Below, one piece after another: positions 33,889-42,242 of a stretch of 64,000 nt of DNA; the first letter of the stretch is position 1; every line of letters starts with the position of its first letter. Position numbers and translations under genes: made by a program. The stretch covers positions 158,005 to 222,004 of the forward strand of contig NZ_CAJXJS010000001.1 in NCBI RefSeq assembly GCF_913055165.1, read 5' to 3'. Below the pieces are notes generated by a model. That model had not been told where the DNA came from and searched no databases. It saw only the letters and a list, made by a program, of their open reading frames with translations. Source of the DNA: an uncultured Devosia sp. GTDB lineage: Bacteria > Pseudomonadota > Alphaproteobacteria > Rhizobiales > Devosiaceae.

Positions 33889-34617
33889 GTGGCGAGCAAC
33901 GAAAAAATCTGGATCATCGGCGGATCGAGCGGCATTGGCGAGGCCATGGCCAAGGCCTATGCGGCGCGCGGCGCCCTGGTGGTGATCTCGGGTCGCAACC
34001 AGGACGCGCTCGATGCCGCGCTCACCCGCATCGGCCCCGGCCATCACGCCGTCGTCGCCGACGCCATCGACCGGAACAGCCTGGTTGAGGCCGCCAGCCA
34101 GCACGGCCCGTTCGACCGCATCGTCTCCACCGCCGCCATCTACAATCCCGGCGCGCTCTCCAAGGCCGATCCGGACGAGGCGGCAAAAGTGTTCGAAGTC
34201 AATCTGACCGGCACCTTCAACGTGGCGCAGATCGGCGCGCAGCATATCCGCTATGGCGGCCAATTGGTGCTGTTCGGCTCGGCCGCCGCCATTTTCGGCC
34301 TGCCCAATGGACAGGTCTATTCAGCCACCAAGGCCGGCATCGTCAACCTGGCCCAGTCGCTGCGCAGCGAACTCTGGCCGCAGGTCGATGTACGACTGGT
34401 CACCCCCGGCTTTGTCCGCACCCCGCTCACTGACAAGAATGATTTCGCCATGCCGGGCCTGATGGAGCCGGCCGAGGCCGCCGACCGCATCCTCAAGGGG
34501 CTCGACGGCAAGGGGTTTGAAACCGCCTTTCCCCGCCGCCTGATCTGGCCGCTCAAACTCCTCGGCGTGTTGCCGCACTGGCTGGCATTTGCCATCACCG
34601 CGCGGATGCGGGGCTAA
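33889..34617 (+). CDS. Short-chain dehydrogenase/reductase
   Basis: 242 residues from a GTG, with AGGAG about 10 bases upstream. The cofactor motif WIIGGSSGIGEAMAKAYAARG is classical for SDRs. STAAIYNPG is in the place of NNAG, and the active-site Tyr and Lys lie in NGQVYSATKAGIVNLAQSL. The product is probably cytoplasmic and NAD(P)-dependent. Its stop overlaps the end of the convergent DUF2177 gene by 4 bases. SDR genes often accompany rpoE-chrR regions; substrate unknown. Confidence 0.85.
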   Translation: MASNEKIWIIGGSSGIGEAMAKAYAARGALVVISGRNQDALDAALTRIGPGHHAVVADAIDRNSLVEAASQHGPFDRIVSTAAIYNPGALSKADPDEAAKVFEVNLTGTFNVAQIGAQHIRYGGQLVLFGSAAAIFGLPNGQVYSATKAGIVNLAQSLRSELWPQVDVRLVTPGFVRTPLTDKNDFAMPGLMEPAEAADRILKGLDGKGFETAFPRRLIWPLKLLGVLPHWLAFAITARMRG

Positions 34618-35030
34618 GTCGTGAGTTTCGCGACCCAATATCCGGCCAGGGCCGAAATGCCCGACAGGAAGCCGCCCCAGGCCAGGTCGATCAGGCTGAT
34701 CTGCAGGCTCCAGCCTTTCAGGGTGGAGAGGTTCGTCATGTCATAGGTGCCATAGGCCAACAGCCCCAGCGCCACCCCGGCCAGCAGCGCCCAGACCCAG
34801 CTTCCGGCATTGAGCGCGGGCAGAATGGCAAAGCCGACAAGCCCGGCGACATAAAACAGGTAGAACAGCGCCGCCGGCACCAGGTTCGGCTGCTCAAGCA
34901 AGAGATCACCGATCTCGGCCCGGTAAAAACCGATGCCCAATACGGTGAGCCAGAGGAAGTCGATACCGAAGAACACCAGCGCCGTACCGCCATAGGCAGC
35001 CAGCACGGTCAGCAGTGAAAAGCCGAACAT
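34614..35030 (-). CDS. DUF2177-family membrane protein
   Basis: 138 residues with about four membrane helices. DUF2177 landmarks are FFGIDFLWLTVLGIGFYRAEIGDLLL, PAALFYLFYVAGLVGFAILPAL and AYGTYDMTNLSTLKGWSLQ. It lies 9 bases after chrR on the same strand and is the third gene of an rpoE-chrR-DUF2177 unit. In other alphaproteobacteria and gammaproteobacteria DUF2177 proteins often lie in the same photooxidative-stress gene sets. Function unknown; a membrane-lipid role is inferred only from context. Confidence 0.85.
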   Translation of the reverse strand: MFGFSLLTVLAAYGGTALVFFGIDFLWLTVLGIGFYRAEIGDLLLEQPNLVPAALFYLFYVAGLVGFAILPALNAGSWVWALLAGVALGLLAYGTYDMTNLSTLKGWSLQISLIDLAWGGFLSGISALAGYWVAKLTT

Positions 35031-35039
35031 ATCCCCTCC

Positions 35040-35687
35040 TCAGATTCCCAGAATAGGCTGCACCAGGCGCACAAGACGGCTGGAGAATTTCAGCGGTGCA
35101 TCGGTAATGGCCAGGCAGATGCAATCTTCGTGCTCATCGGCCACCGGCTGATGGGTCAGCGAGCCATCGGCATCCTCGATGTCGCCGGGGCCGAAGCGGT
35201 CGACCTCGTCGTGGAAGCTGCCTTTGAGCACCACTGTCAGCTCGCGCCCGCCATGACTGTGCTCCGGCACCGGCTTGCCAGCGGCAATGCACAGCAGCCG
35301 GGCTTGCGTGGTCGGGTCGCCGGTCTTGATCAGCACCTGCTTGGCATTGCCCAGATTGCGCCATTTGATGGTCTCGAGGTCACCGCCCAGATAGCTGCGC
35401 AGCGGCTCGGGGATAGTGGCGCTGGCGGGCCGCGCAACCGGCGCCGCCTTGTCCTGTGGCGCTGCAGCCAGCCGGGTCTTCAAGGCCTCCCAGCTATCGG
35501 CAGGCCCCTCGACTGGCGCGAGCTCTTCAAGCAGCGCGCCGCCAGTGGCTTCGGCCAGCGCCAGTTGGTCGCGGCATTGCGGGCACATGGCCAGGTGGCA
35601 GGCAACAGCAAGCGACCACCCTTCGGAAAGTGTGCCAGCGGCATAGTCGAGAAGCAGGTCGTCGTTGAGATGGTGATGAATGGTCAT
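35040..35687 (-). CDS. chrR: ChrR-family zinc anti-sigma factor
   Basis: 215 residues in the two-domain ChrR layout. The N-terminal zinc anti-sigma domain has H-x24-H-x3-C-x2-C (His6, His31, Cys35, Cys38 in CHLAMCPQC). The C-terminal domain is a cupin with metal ligands PVPEHSHGGRELTVVLKGSF and PVADEHEDCICLAI. In Rhodobacter, ChrR holds RpoE and releases it on singlet oxygen. The gene overlaps the rpoE stop by 4 bases (35684-35687), so the pair is translationally coupled. Confidence 0.94.
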   Translation of the reverse strand: MTIHHHLNDDLLLDYAAGTLSEGWSLAVACHLAMCPQCRDQLALAEATGGALLEELAPVEGPADSWEALKTRLAAAPQDKAAPVARPASATIPEPLRSYLGGDLETIKWRNLGNAKQVLIKTGDPTTQARLLCIAAGKPVPEHSHGGRELTVVLKGSFHDEVDRFGPGDIEDADGSLTHQPVADEHEDCICLAITDAPLKFSSRLVRLVQPILGI

Positions 35688-36256
35688 TTCAATTCCTCCA
35701 GCGCCGCGCGAAGGCGTCCGAAGGCCAGTCTGATGCGTGATTTCACGGTTCCAATCGGAAGCCCGGTGCGGGCGGCGATGGTGCTGTGCGAGTCTTCGTC
35801 GAAAAAGGAGAGGCGGATCAGCTCCACCTGTTCTTGCGGCAGGGTCTTGAGCGCCTCATGCAGCGCCGCGCCACTCTGCTTTTGTTCCAGCAGGTCCGGC
35901 GCGTCGGGTTCGGCCGGCGGCACCAGTGCCGGATCGTCTGGATCAAAGGCCGGTCGTTTCTGCTTGCGCCAGGCATCGATCCAGATATTGCGGGCGATGG
36001 TGAAGATCCAGGCCGAAGCCTGGCCGCGTTCCGGATCGAATTGCCCAGCCTTGCGCCAGATCGCCAGCATGGTCTCCTGCATCAGGTCCTCGGCGGCCTG
36101 GCCGTCGCGGGTCAGTTTGAGCAGATAGGCGCGTACGCGCGGGCTGAAATCCTTGAACAATGCTTCGAAAGCCGCCATGTCCGCGCGGGCAGCGATCGCC
36201 ACGATTTGTGCGCCGGTCTCGGTTGGTGGTGCGGCGGCGTCTGTCCGGTGCGTCAT
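35684..36256 (-). CDS. rpoE: RpoE-type ECF sigma factor (singlet-oxygen response, ECF11)
   Basis: 190 residues from MTHRTD; the open frame extends upstream, but the conserved region begins near DMAAFEALFKDFSPRVRAYLLKL. Region 2 contains DLMQETMLAIWRKAGQFDPERGQ and ASAWIFTIARNIWIDAWRK. Region 4 has LPQEQVELIRLSFFDEDSHSTIAARTGLPIGTVKSRIR. It should be held by the adjacent ChrR and be autoregulated: TGATCC-N18-TATTTC lies about 107-136 bases upstream of its start, the RpoE promoter type. Confidence 0.94.
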   Translation of the reverse strand: MTHRTDAAAPPTETGAQIVAIAARADMAAFEALFKDFSPRVRAYLLKLTRDGQAAEDLMQETMLAIWRKAGQFDPERGQASAWIFTIARNIWIDAWRKQKRPAFDPDDPALVPPAEPDAPDLLEQKQSGAALHEALKTLPQEQVELIRLSFFDEDSHSTIAARTGLPIGTVKSRIRLAFGRLRAALEELK

Positions 36257-36362
36257 GCGATTCTGGCCCTGTTCTGGCGCGGGCACGGCAAGGCGGCGGC
36301 GCTGTGGTCTGACAGCATCCTCGCATGGTCCGGTAAGTGGGTAAATCGCAAGTGACATGTCC

Positions 36363-36392
36363 GAAATACGCCAGCCTGCGTCGGATGGATCA
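36363..36392 (-). promoter_or_regulatory. RpoE-type promoter driving rpoE-chrR
   Basis: On the minus strand, TGATCC (36392-36387) is separated by 18 bases from TATTTC (36368-36363). TGATCC-N18-TA is the motif described for RpoE (ECF11) promoters in Rhodobacter. The matching motif on the other strand has the same spacing. The leader to rpoE would be about 100 bases. Confidence 0.75.
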
Positions 36393-36448
36393 TGGTGCGA
36401 TACAAAAAAACGTTCATAGCCCCCTTACGAAAAAAATCGCCACGTGGT

Positions 36449-36478
36449 TGATCCATGCTCGCGGCGCAGACGTATAAA
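36449..36478 (+). promoter_or_regulatory. RpoE-type promoter driving the COG2907-DUF1365 operon
   Basis: TGATCC at 36449-36454, an 18-base spacer, then TATAAA at 36473-36478. It mirrors the divergent rpoE promoter in element sequence and in exact spacing. The expected transcription start near 36485 gives a leader of about 18 bases ending at the ATG 36503, with AGGA as ribosome site. Confidence 0.78.
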
Positions 36479-36502
36479 AATCAAACACTCAGGACATAAA
36501 GC

Positions 36503-37852
36503 ATGTTTCACGCTGCCACAGGATTCTCAGGCTCGCCCGCCACGCGTCAGCGTATCGCAGTTGTTGGCAGCGGCGTTTCTGGCCTGTCAGCGGCGTGGTT
36601 GCTATCCAAAAGCCATGATGTTGTCCTCTATGAGGCCGATGATCGCCCTGGCGGTCATGCCAATACAATCGACGTGCCCGGCACCGGTCCGGTCGATACG
36701 GGCTTTATCGTTTACAACGACAAGAACTACCCCAACTTCCAGGCCATGTTGGCCCATCTTGGTGTCGGCAGCATTCCCACCGAAATGTCTTTTGCCGCTT
36801 CGCTTGACCGCGGAACGTTCGAATATTGCGGAGAGGGGCTTTCGGGCATGTTGGCGCAGCGCCGCAATGCCTTCCGTCCGCGCTTCTGGAGCCTGTTTCG
36901 CGATCTGCTGCGCTTTTATCGTGAAGCACCCAAGGCGCTGCTTCAGCCCGACATGCGCGGCCTGACGCTGGATGAGTATCTGCGGGCTCAACGCTATTCA
37001 CGATCCTTCGTGGAGGGACATCTGCTGCCCATGGCGGCGGCGATCTGGTCGTCCAAGGCCGAAGATATTCGTGCCTATCCCCTGTTTGCTTTTGTCCGCT
37101 TCTTTGAAAGCCACGGGCTGCTGCAATTGTGGGAACGCCCAAATTGGCGCACCGTCGCTGGAGGTAGCCGGGCCTATGTGGGGGCTCTGCTGCAGGACTT
37201 TGCCGGTCAGCTTCGGCTTGCCACGCCCGTCGCCAAGGTGGTCCGTGACGCCGCCGGTGTCACTGTCACCGCCCGCACCGGCCAAGTGGATCAATTCGAT
37301 GCTATTTTGATCGCCACTCATGCCGATCAGGCTTTGTCCATGCTCGATGCGCCCAGTGCACGGGAACGCGAGTTGCTCGGGGCCTTCTCCTACACCACGA
37401 ACACGGCCGTGTTGCACGCCGATGCGACCTATATGCCGCGCCGCCGCAAGGTTTGGTGTTGCTGGAACTACATCTCGACCGATCACATTTCGTCCGAGAA
37501 CCAGCTTTGCGTGAGTTACTGGATGAACCGGTTGCAGAGCCTTGAGGGACGCGATCTGTTCGTCACGCTCAATCCGCCGGCCGACCCGCAGCAGGAAATT
37601 ACGCGCTTCGAATATACCCACCCCCTGTTCGACAGTGCGGCGATACATGCCCAGGACAATCTCTGGCAGATCCAGGGGCAGAACCGTACCTTTTTTGCAG
37701 GCGCCCACTTCGGTCGCGGCTTTCACGAGGATGGATTGCAGTCCGGCCTCGCCGCTGCCGAGGCCATGGGGTCGCTGCCTCGGCCCTGGACCGTGCCCAA
37801 TCCCTCCGGCCGGATCACCCTTGCGCCCCCCGAGGCGGCGCTGGTGGCATGA
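36503..37852 (+). CDS. COG2907 FAD-dependent oxidoreductase (UfaD-like fatty-acid desaturase)
   Basis: 449 residues. The FAD motif is RIAVVGSGVSGLSAAWLLSKSHDVVLYEADDR, and the family blocks GPVDTGFIVYNDKNYPNFQAML, MAAAIWSSKAEDIRAYPLF and FFAGAHFGRGFHEDGLQSGL are clear. The Rhodobacter homologue RSP1091 belongs to the RpoE regulon and was reported, as I recall, as the desaturase UfaD of furan-fatty-acid synthesis. The promoter fits that regulon. The stop overlaps the start of the DUF1365 gene. No cfa/ufaM methyltransferase is present in the window. Confidence 0.88.
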   Translation: MFHAATGFSGSPATRQRIAVVGSGVSGLSAAWLLSKSHDVVLYEADDRPGGHANTIDVPGTGPVDTGFIVYNDKNYPNFQAMLAHLGVGSIPTEMSFAASLDRGTFEYCGEGLSGMLAQRRNAFRPRFWSLFRDLLRFYREAPKALLQPDMRGLTLDEYLRAQRYSRSFVEGHLLPMAAAIWSSKAEDIRAYPLFAFVRFFESHGLLQLWERPNWRTVAGGSRAYVGALLQDFAGQLRLATPVAKVVRDAAGVTVTARTGQVDQFDAILIATHADQALSMLDAPSARERELLGAFSYTTNTAVLHADATYMPRRRKVWCCWNYISTDHISSENQLCVSYWMNRLQSLEGRDLFVTLNPPADPQQEITRFEYTHPLFDSAAIHAQDNLWQIQGQNRTFFAGAHFGRGFHEDGLQSGLAAAEAMGSLPRPWTVPNPSGRITLAPPEAALVA

Positions 37853-38610
37853 ACCTGAACTCGGCCATCTATGTGGGCCACGTGGTGCATCAGCGGCACC
37901 GCCCGAAAAAGCACTATCTGCGCTATCGGGTCTTTTCGCTCCTCATTGATCTCGATGAATTGCCTTTGCTGAACCGGTTGAAATGGTTCGGCCACAACCG
38001 CCGTGCCTTGTTCTCGTTCCGCGACGCCGACCATGGGGACGACTTGCCCTTGCGCGAGTGGGTCAACCAGAAACTGGCCGGCGAGGGGCTGGGCCCGGCG
38101 GGCCGGGTGCGCTTGCTGTGCTATCCGCGCATTCTGGGCTATGTGTTCAATCCGCTCACCGTCTGGTTCTGCGACGATGCATCGGGCCGGCCTCTGGCCA
38201 CAATTTACGAAGTGCACAACACGTTCCGCGAGCGTCATAGCTATGTGCTGCCCGCCAGTGCCGAGCAGGCGGCAGACAAGGCGTTCTATGTGTCGCCTTT
38301 CATCGACATGAATTGCCGCTACAAATTCCGCCTGACCCCGCCGGGCGACAAGGTGCGTATCGCGATCAACGAGACCCAGGACGATCAGCCTCTGCTTTAT
38401 GCCGCCTTCACAGGGGACCGTCAGGAACTGACCGACGCCAAGCTGATACGCCTTTTCGTGACCCACCCACTGATGACCCTCAAGGTCACGGCGAGCATTC
38501 ACTTCGAAGCGCTGCGCCTGATCGCCAAGGGTATCCGGATCCGCTGGTACACCAACCGCAAGACGCGGCAGCAACCCCGCCCGGCCCGGATCACCGAGCC
38601 GCAGGATTAG
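37849..38610 (+). CDS. DUF1365 (COG3496) protein
   Basis: 253 residues, starting inside the preceding stop (ATGA). DUF1365 landmarks are AIYVGHVVHQRHRPKKHYLRYRVF, LLCYPRILGYVFNPLTVWFC, YEVHNTFRERHSYV and KAFYVSPFIDMNCRYKFRL. In Rhodobacter the homologue is next to the COG2907 gene in the same RpoE-controlled operon. The protein may be a lipid-binding or lipid-modifying partner; its exact reaction is not known to me. The ending KTRQQPRPARI is basic. A cfa-type gene often follows in other genomes but not here. Confidence 0.88.
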   Translation: MNLNSAIYVGHVVHQRHRPKKHYLRYRVFSLLIDLDELPLLNRLKWFGHNRRALFSFRDADHGDDLPLREWVNQKLAGEGLGPAGRVRLLCYPRILGYVFNPLTVWFCDDASGRPLATIYEVHNTFRERHSYVLPASAEQAADKAFYVSPFIDMNCRYKFRLTPPGDKVRIAINETQDDQPLLYAAFTGDRQELTDAKLIRLFVTHPLMTLKVTASIHFEALRLIAKGIRIRWYTNRKTRQQPRPARITEPQD

Positions 38611-38717
38611 AGCGTTCTCGGAAAAAGCCACAACGGTTTGCGGTGCGGAAACGCGACAACACGTGGACTTGGGACAGTTTTTGACGTTTCAACGAAACGA
38701 AAAGACCGCTCTAGTGC
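38611..38717. other. Convergent spacer with CGTTTC hairpin
   Basis: The 107 bases contain CGTTTC-AAC-GAAACG (38685-38699) and complementary AGAGCG / CGCTCT ends (near 38609 and 38707), so the whole spacer can fold back. It lies between the DUF1365 gene and the convergent sugar dehydrogenase gene and may act as a terminator. No U-tract is present. Confidence 0.45.
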
Positions 38718-39656
38718 CTACCACTCAAAGTCAGGGCCATTCTCGCGGGCACCAAGGAAGAACACGTCGCTCATCAGCTTGAGCGGAGTAGCGTCGACAT
38801 CAGATGCGCGGGCGTCGAGCAGATCTGCGAAGCGATCATAAATGCCGGCATACTCTTCGTCGCCATGTTCGAGCACCACCTCGCCATTGATGCGCAAGGT
38901 GCGGCCACCGCGTTCGAGCTTGAGATCGTCCCCGGTGCCTGTGGTGACCTGAATGGTCCAGATTTCTCCGTTTTCCTCCAGCCAGTTGAACCCCGATGAC
39001 ATGTCGGGGCGGTGCGCCTGGCCAGACTTGAACTGGACCTCCACATCCACCGGTGTCTGCCGGTTGGCGGGGAAGATCAGCCGCGCGCTTTCGATAAAAA
39101 CCGGGAACGGCATGATCTTGGTGAAGATCGAATAGGCGTTGATACCGGGGTCGCACACCCCGAAACCGCCGGGCTCCCAGACCCAGTCCTGGCCCGGATG
39201 CCACTTGCGCACGCTTTCGCGCCAATCAATACGCACCTTGCTGACGCCCTGTTCGAACAGGATCGCCTTGGCGCGATCCACCGCGGCATTGTACTGGCTG
39301 TGCCAGGTCTGGAACAGCACGCGGTCGAGCCGTGCGGCATGTGCGAAGATGTCGTCCAGCTCCGAAATCGTGGTGGTCGGTGGCTTTTCCATCATCACGT
39401 CCTTGCCGGCATCAAGCGCCTCGCGCACCAGCGTATGGCGCACGCCGGGGGGCGTGCAGATCGACACCAGACCAACTTCCGGCTTGGACGAATAGAGTTC
39501 GGCTGGCGTGCGGAACACCGGCAGGTCGCCATGCGCCACGCCACGCGAGGAGACGGTCGCGGCCAGCTCGAAATCCTCGGAGGCCTCGATCACCGGTATG
39601 TGCTGGTCCACCGCGATCTTGCCCACGCCGATAATGGCGATCTTGCGCTTGGCCAT
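38718..39656 (-). CDS. D-galactose/L-arabinose 1-dehydrogenase (Gfo/Idh/MocA)
   Basis: 312 residues. The Rossmann motif is IAIIGVGKIAVDQHIPVIEA, and the E-K-P motif is in MMEKPPTTTISELD. The segment VRKWHPGQDWVWEPGGFGV then CDPGINAYSI corresponds closely to the known L-arabinose/D-galactose 1-dehydrogenase of Azospirillum, where these residues line the sugar site. It should oxidise the sugar to its lactone with NAD(P). The other genes of the non-phosphorylating pathway are not nearby. A palindrome at 39696-39722 lies 40 bases upstream of the start. Confidence 0.87.
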   Translation of the reverse strand: MAKRKIAIIGVGKIAVDQHIPVIEASEDFELAATVSSRGVAHGDLPVFRTPAELYSSKPEVGLVSICTPPGVRHTLVREALDAGKDVMMEKPPTTTISELDDIFAHAARLDRVLFQTWHSQYNAAVDRAKAILFEQGVSKVRIDWRESVRKWHPGQDWVWEPGGFGVCDPGINAYSIFTKIMPFPVFIESARLIFPANRQTPVDVEVQFKSGQAHRPDMSSGFNWLEENGEIWTIQVTTGTGDDLKLERGGRTLRINGEVVLEHGDEEYAGIYDRFADLLDARASDVDATPLKLMSDVFFLGARENGPDFEW

Positions 39657-39695
39657 GCCAGAACTCCCCCTGCAGCAAAAACGCGGCTATAGAGC

Positions 39696-39722
39696 AGGTC
39701 TTGCCAGCACCTGCCAAGACCT
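39696..39722 (-). promoter_or_regulatory. 27-bp palindrome upstream of the sugar dehydrogenase
   Basis: AGGTCTTG (39696-39703) and CAAGACCT (39715-39722) are perfect arms; CAG/CTG extend the pairing after one C-C mismatch around the central CAC. The site lies 40-66 bases before the dehydrogenase ATG and overlaps a possible TTGGCA -35 on the minus strand. A sugar-responsive regulator could bind here. It could instead be a weak terminator of the VOC gene, but no U-tract follows. Confidence 0.55.
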
Positions 39723-39744
39723 CAAAGTGATAAAAGTATGATTT

Positions 39745-40107
39745 TTATGCGGTGGGTGCCGGTGGGGGCGGCTCCCACAGCTCGATGGGATTGCCCTCGG
39801 GGTCGTGAATCCGGGCAAACCGCCCGGTTTCGTCACTGTCCCATTCATCCGGCCGTGTTTCGATGGCAATGCCTGCCGCCTTGAGTTGCGCTATCATCCC
39901 GTCCAGATCATCGACGCGCAGATTGATCATCCACTGCTTGTCAGAGGGGAAATAGTCGCTGCTTTGCTGGAAGGGCGAAAAGACGGTGAAGCCCGCCTGC
40001 TGAGTCCAGAACTCAGCGATCCCCAGATGGGTCTCGTACCATTGCCCCAGCGCCTTGGTGTCGCGGGACCGAAAGAAGATGCCGCCAATGCCGGTTACAC
40101 GTGCCAT
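39745..40107 (-). CDS. VOC-family (glyoxalase-like) protein
   Basis: 120 residues from MARVTGIGGIFFRSRD. It has the paired beta-alpha-beta modules of the vicinal-oxygen-chelate fold: FFRSRDTKALGQWYETHLGI, QWMINLRVDDLDGMIAQLKAAGI and FARIHDPEGNPIELWEP. Candidate metal ligands are Glu and His near the ends of strands. It could be a glyoxalase, dioxygenase or resistance protein; the substrate is not known. It ends 22 bases upstream of the palindrome, and its own start is 60 bases after glycerate kinase on the same strand. Confidence 0.83.
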   Translation of the reverse strand: MARVTGIGGIFFRSRDTKALGQWYETHLGIAEFWTQQAGFTVFSPFQQSSDYFPSDKQWMINLRVDDLDGMIAQLKAAGIAIETRPDEWDSDETGRFARIHDPEGNPIELWEPPPPAPTA

Positions 40108-40167
40108 GCCTGCCTCCCTCAATTCGATGACAGCATGGCACGCCAAGGCGACGGTCAAAAGGCAGAT

Positions 40168-41421
40168 TCAACGAATGAGAATGGCGCGGAAGTCATTTAC
40201 ATTGGTTCCGGTCGGGCCGGTGACGAAGAGGTCGCCGATGGCCTCGAAGGCTGTATAGGCATCATTATTGGCCAGCGCCGCTTGCGGGTCGATACCAGCT
40301 TCGCGCATGCGCCGCGCTGTCGTGCCGTCGACAAAGGCGCCGGCATTGTCTTGCGAACCGTCAATGCCGTCGGTATCGCCGGCCAATGCCGAAATCCCGT
40401 CGACCCCGTCCAGCGCAATGGCGAGCGAAAGCATGAATTCGCCATTGCGGCCGCCGCGCCCCTTGCCGCGCAGCGTCACGGTCGTTTCGCCGCCTGACAG
40501 CAACAGCACGGGCTTGGTAAACGGGCGGTCACGTGCCGCAATTTCCCTGCCCAGCGCCGCATGCACCTGCGCGACATCACGCGCTTCACCCTCAATGGAA
40601 TCGGACAGGATGGCTGCTTGGATACCGGCTTGCCGCGCCATATCGGCGGCAGCCTCCAGCGACAAGGCCGCTGAGGCAATGGTGGCGACGCTGTTGGCGG
40701 AAAAGCCTGGGTCGCTTGGTTCAGGCGGCAGATTGTCTTCACTCTCCAGCAGACGCCGTGCCGCTTCGGGCAGATCGAGACGATAGAGCGCTGCCAAGCG
40801 GCGCGCCTCGGCCCGTCCCCCGGACAGCGGCAGCGTGGGACCGGAGGCCACCAGCGCCGGATCATCGCCCGGCACATCGGACACCACCAGCGTTGCCACC
40901 CGCGCCGGCGCTGCGGCTGCGGCGAGGCGCCCGCCCTTGATTGTCGAAAACTGGTTGCGGATCAGGTTCATCACCCCGATCGGCGCTCCCGAAGCCAGCA
41001 GCGCCCGGTTGATCGCCTGTTCATCTTCGAGGTCCAGGCCCGGTGCGGGGGCGGGCAGCAGGGAAGAGCCACCGCCCGAAATCAGGGCCACTACCAGATC
41101 ATTTGCAGTCAGCCCGGAAACCAGTTCCAGCAGTCTGCGCGCTGCCACTTGCCCCGCCTGGTCGGGCACGGGATGGGCTGCCTCAACAATCTCGATGCGT
41201 TCACAGGCCTCTGCATAGCCATAGCGCGTGACCACCAGGCCGGAGATGTCGCCGGACCAGGCCGACTCGAATGCTTTTGCCATCTGCGCCGAAGCCTTGC
41301 CGGCCCCGACCACCACGGTGCGGCCCTTGGGTGGCGCTGGCAAATGCCGTTCGACCGCCAAGGCCGGCTGCGCCTGTGCAACGGCTTGGCGAAACAGGCG
41401 TTCGAGCAGGGAGCGGTCCAT
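40168..41421 (-). CDS. Glycerate 2-kinase (GckA/TtuD type)
   Basis: 417 residues from MDRSLLERLF. The enzyme phosphorylates D-glycerate to 2-phosphoglycerate; older annotations call it hydroxypyruvate reductase TtuD. Family blocks are VVVGAGKASAQMAKAFE, ALISGGGSSLLPAPAPGL, SGAPIGVMNLIRNQFSTIKGGRLA, LVVSDVPGDDPALVASGP and LLLSGGETTVTLRGKGRGGRNGEF. The C-terminus has TDGIDGSQDNAGAFVDG. It may work with the glyoxylate/hydroxypyruvate reductase at 6645, but they are far apart. It is divergent from the phosphonate genes. Confidence 0.93.
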   Translation of the reverse strand: MDRSLLERLFRQAVAQAQPALAVERHLPAPPKGRTVVVGAGKASAQMAKAFESAWSGDISGLVVTRYGYAEACERIEIVEAAHPVPDQAGQVAARRLLELVSGLTANDLVVALISGGGSSLLPAPAPGLDLEDEQAINRALLASGAPIGVMNLIRNQFSTIKGGRLAAAAAPARVATLVVSDVPGDDPALVASGPTLPLSGGRAEARRLAALYRLDLPEAARRLLESEDNLPPEPSDPGFSANSVATIASAALSLEAAADMARQAGIQAAILSDSIEGEARDVAQVHAALGREIAARDRPFTKPVLLLSGGETTVTLRGKGRGGRNGEFMLSLAIALDGVDGISALAGDTDGIDGSQDNAGAFVDGTTARRMREAGIDPQAALANNDAYTAFEAIGDLFVTGPTGTNVNDFRAILIR

Positions 41422-41544
41422 GGGATTGCTGTCTTCTGGGTTGCCGGATGGCACCTTGTCGCCACCGGAAACGCATTTGTCCAGTCCCGCGACTTGTCAA
41501 ACGCCCGCCATATAGGTCCATTAGCTCCGCGTTCAGGAGGTCCC

Positions 41545-42237
41545 ATGTCGCAGAGATTCGCAATTTACTACGCCCCCGCGGTGACCGACCTTCTCTGGGA
41601 GCGCGCTGCGCTCTGGCTTGGCCGCGACCCTGCCTCCGGGGTGTCCTATGATGGCGCCGTTGCCGGAATGGAGCGGACCCGCCTGCTCAATCTCACCCAG
41701 TCTGCCGGCCGCTATGGTTTCCACGCTACGCTCAAGCCGCCAATGGCGCTTGCGTCGGGGCGGAGTGAAGAGAGCCTGCGCGCCGCGATGAAGGAAGCGG
41801 CAGGTGAGTTGCCGACCGTGCCCCTGGGTAAGCTGCGGATCGCTTCGCTCGACGGCTTTCTGGCCTTGATGCCTGAAGAGGCGAACAATACGCAACTGCA
41901 GGATTTCGCTGCCACCGTGGTGGAGCGTTTCGACCCTTTCCGGGCGCCGCTCAAGCCGCGTGACCGCGCCGAACGGGCGGCCCGGGGCCTGACGCCACGC
42001 CAGGAAGAACTGCTGGACGCCTATGGCTATCCCTATGTCTTTGATCAGTTCCGTTTCCACATGACCCTGACCGACCGCCTTTCACCGGCTGAGCACGATG
42101 AAGTGTTACAGGCCGCGCAAACCTGGTTCGGGCCGATTCTCAACGATCCGGTCACGCTCGATCGGCTGACCCTGTTCCATGAGAAAGAGAACAAGTTGCC
42201 CTTCGACCGCATCGCCGATTTTCCTTTGCGAGGCTGA
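41545..42237 (+). CDS. DUF1045 phosphonate-associated 2H phosphoesterase
   Basis: 230 residues, with a perfect AGGAGG 6 bases before the ATG. DUF1045 proteins belong to the 2H phosphoesterase superfamily: the two H-x-T motifs appear as YGFHATLKPPM and FRFHMTLTDRLS. The start MSQRFAIYYAP is typical. They occur in C-P lyase operons, probably acting on cyclic ribose phosphates. The gene is followed 5 bases later by phnM. The core C-P lyase genes phnG-L are absent from the window, so this is a detached tail. Confidence 0.88.
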   Translation: MSQRFAIYYAPAVTDLLWERAALWLGRDPASGVSYDGAVAGMERTRLLNLTQSAGRYGFHATLKPPMALASGRSEESLRAAMKEAAGELPTVPLGKLRIASLDGFLALMPEEANNTQLQDFAATVVERFDPFRAPLKPRDRAERAARGLTPRQEELLDAYGYPYVFDQFRFHMTLTDRLSPAEHDEVLQAAQTWFGPILNDPVTLDRLTLFHEKENKLPFDRIADFPLRG

Positions 42238-42242
42238 GGCCA

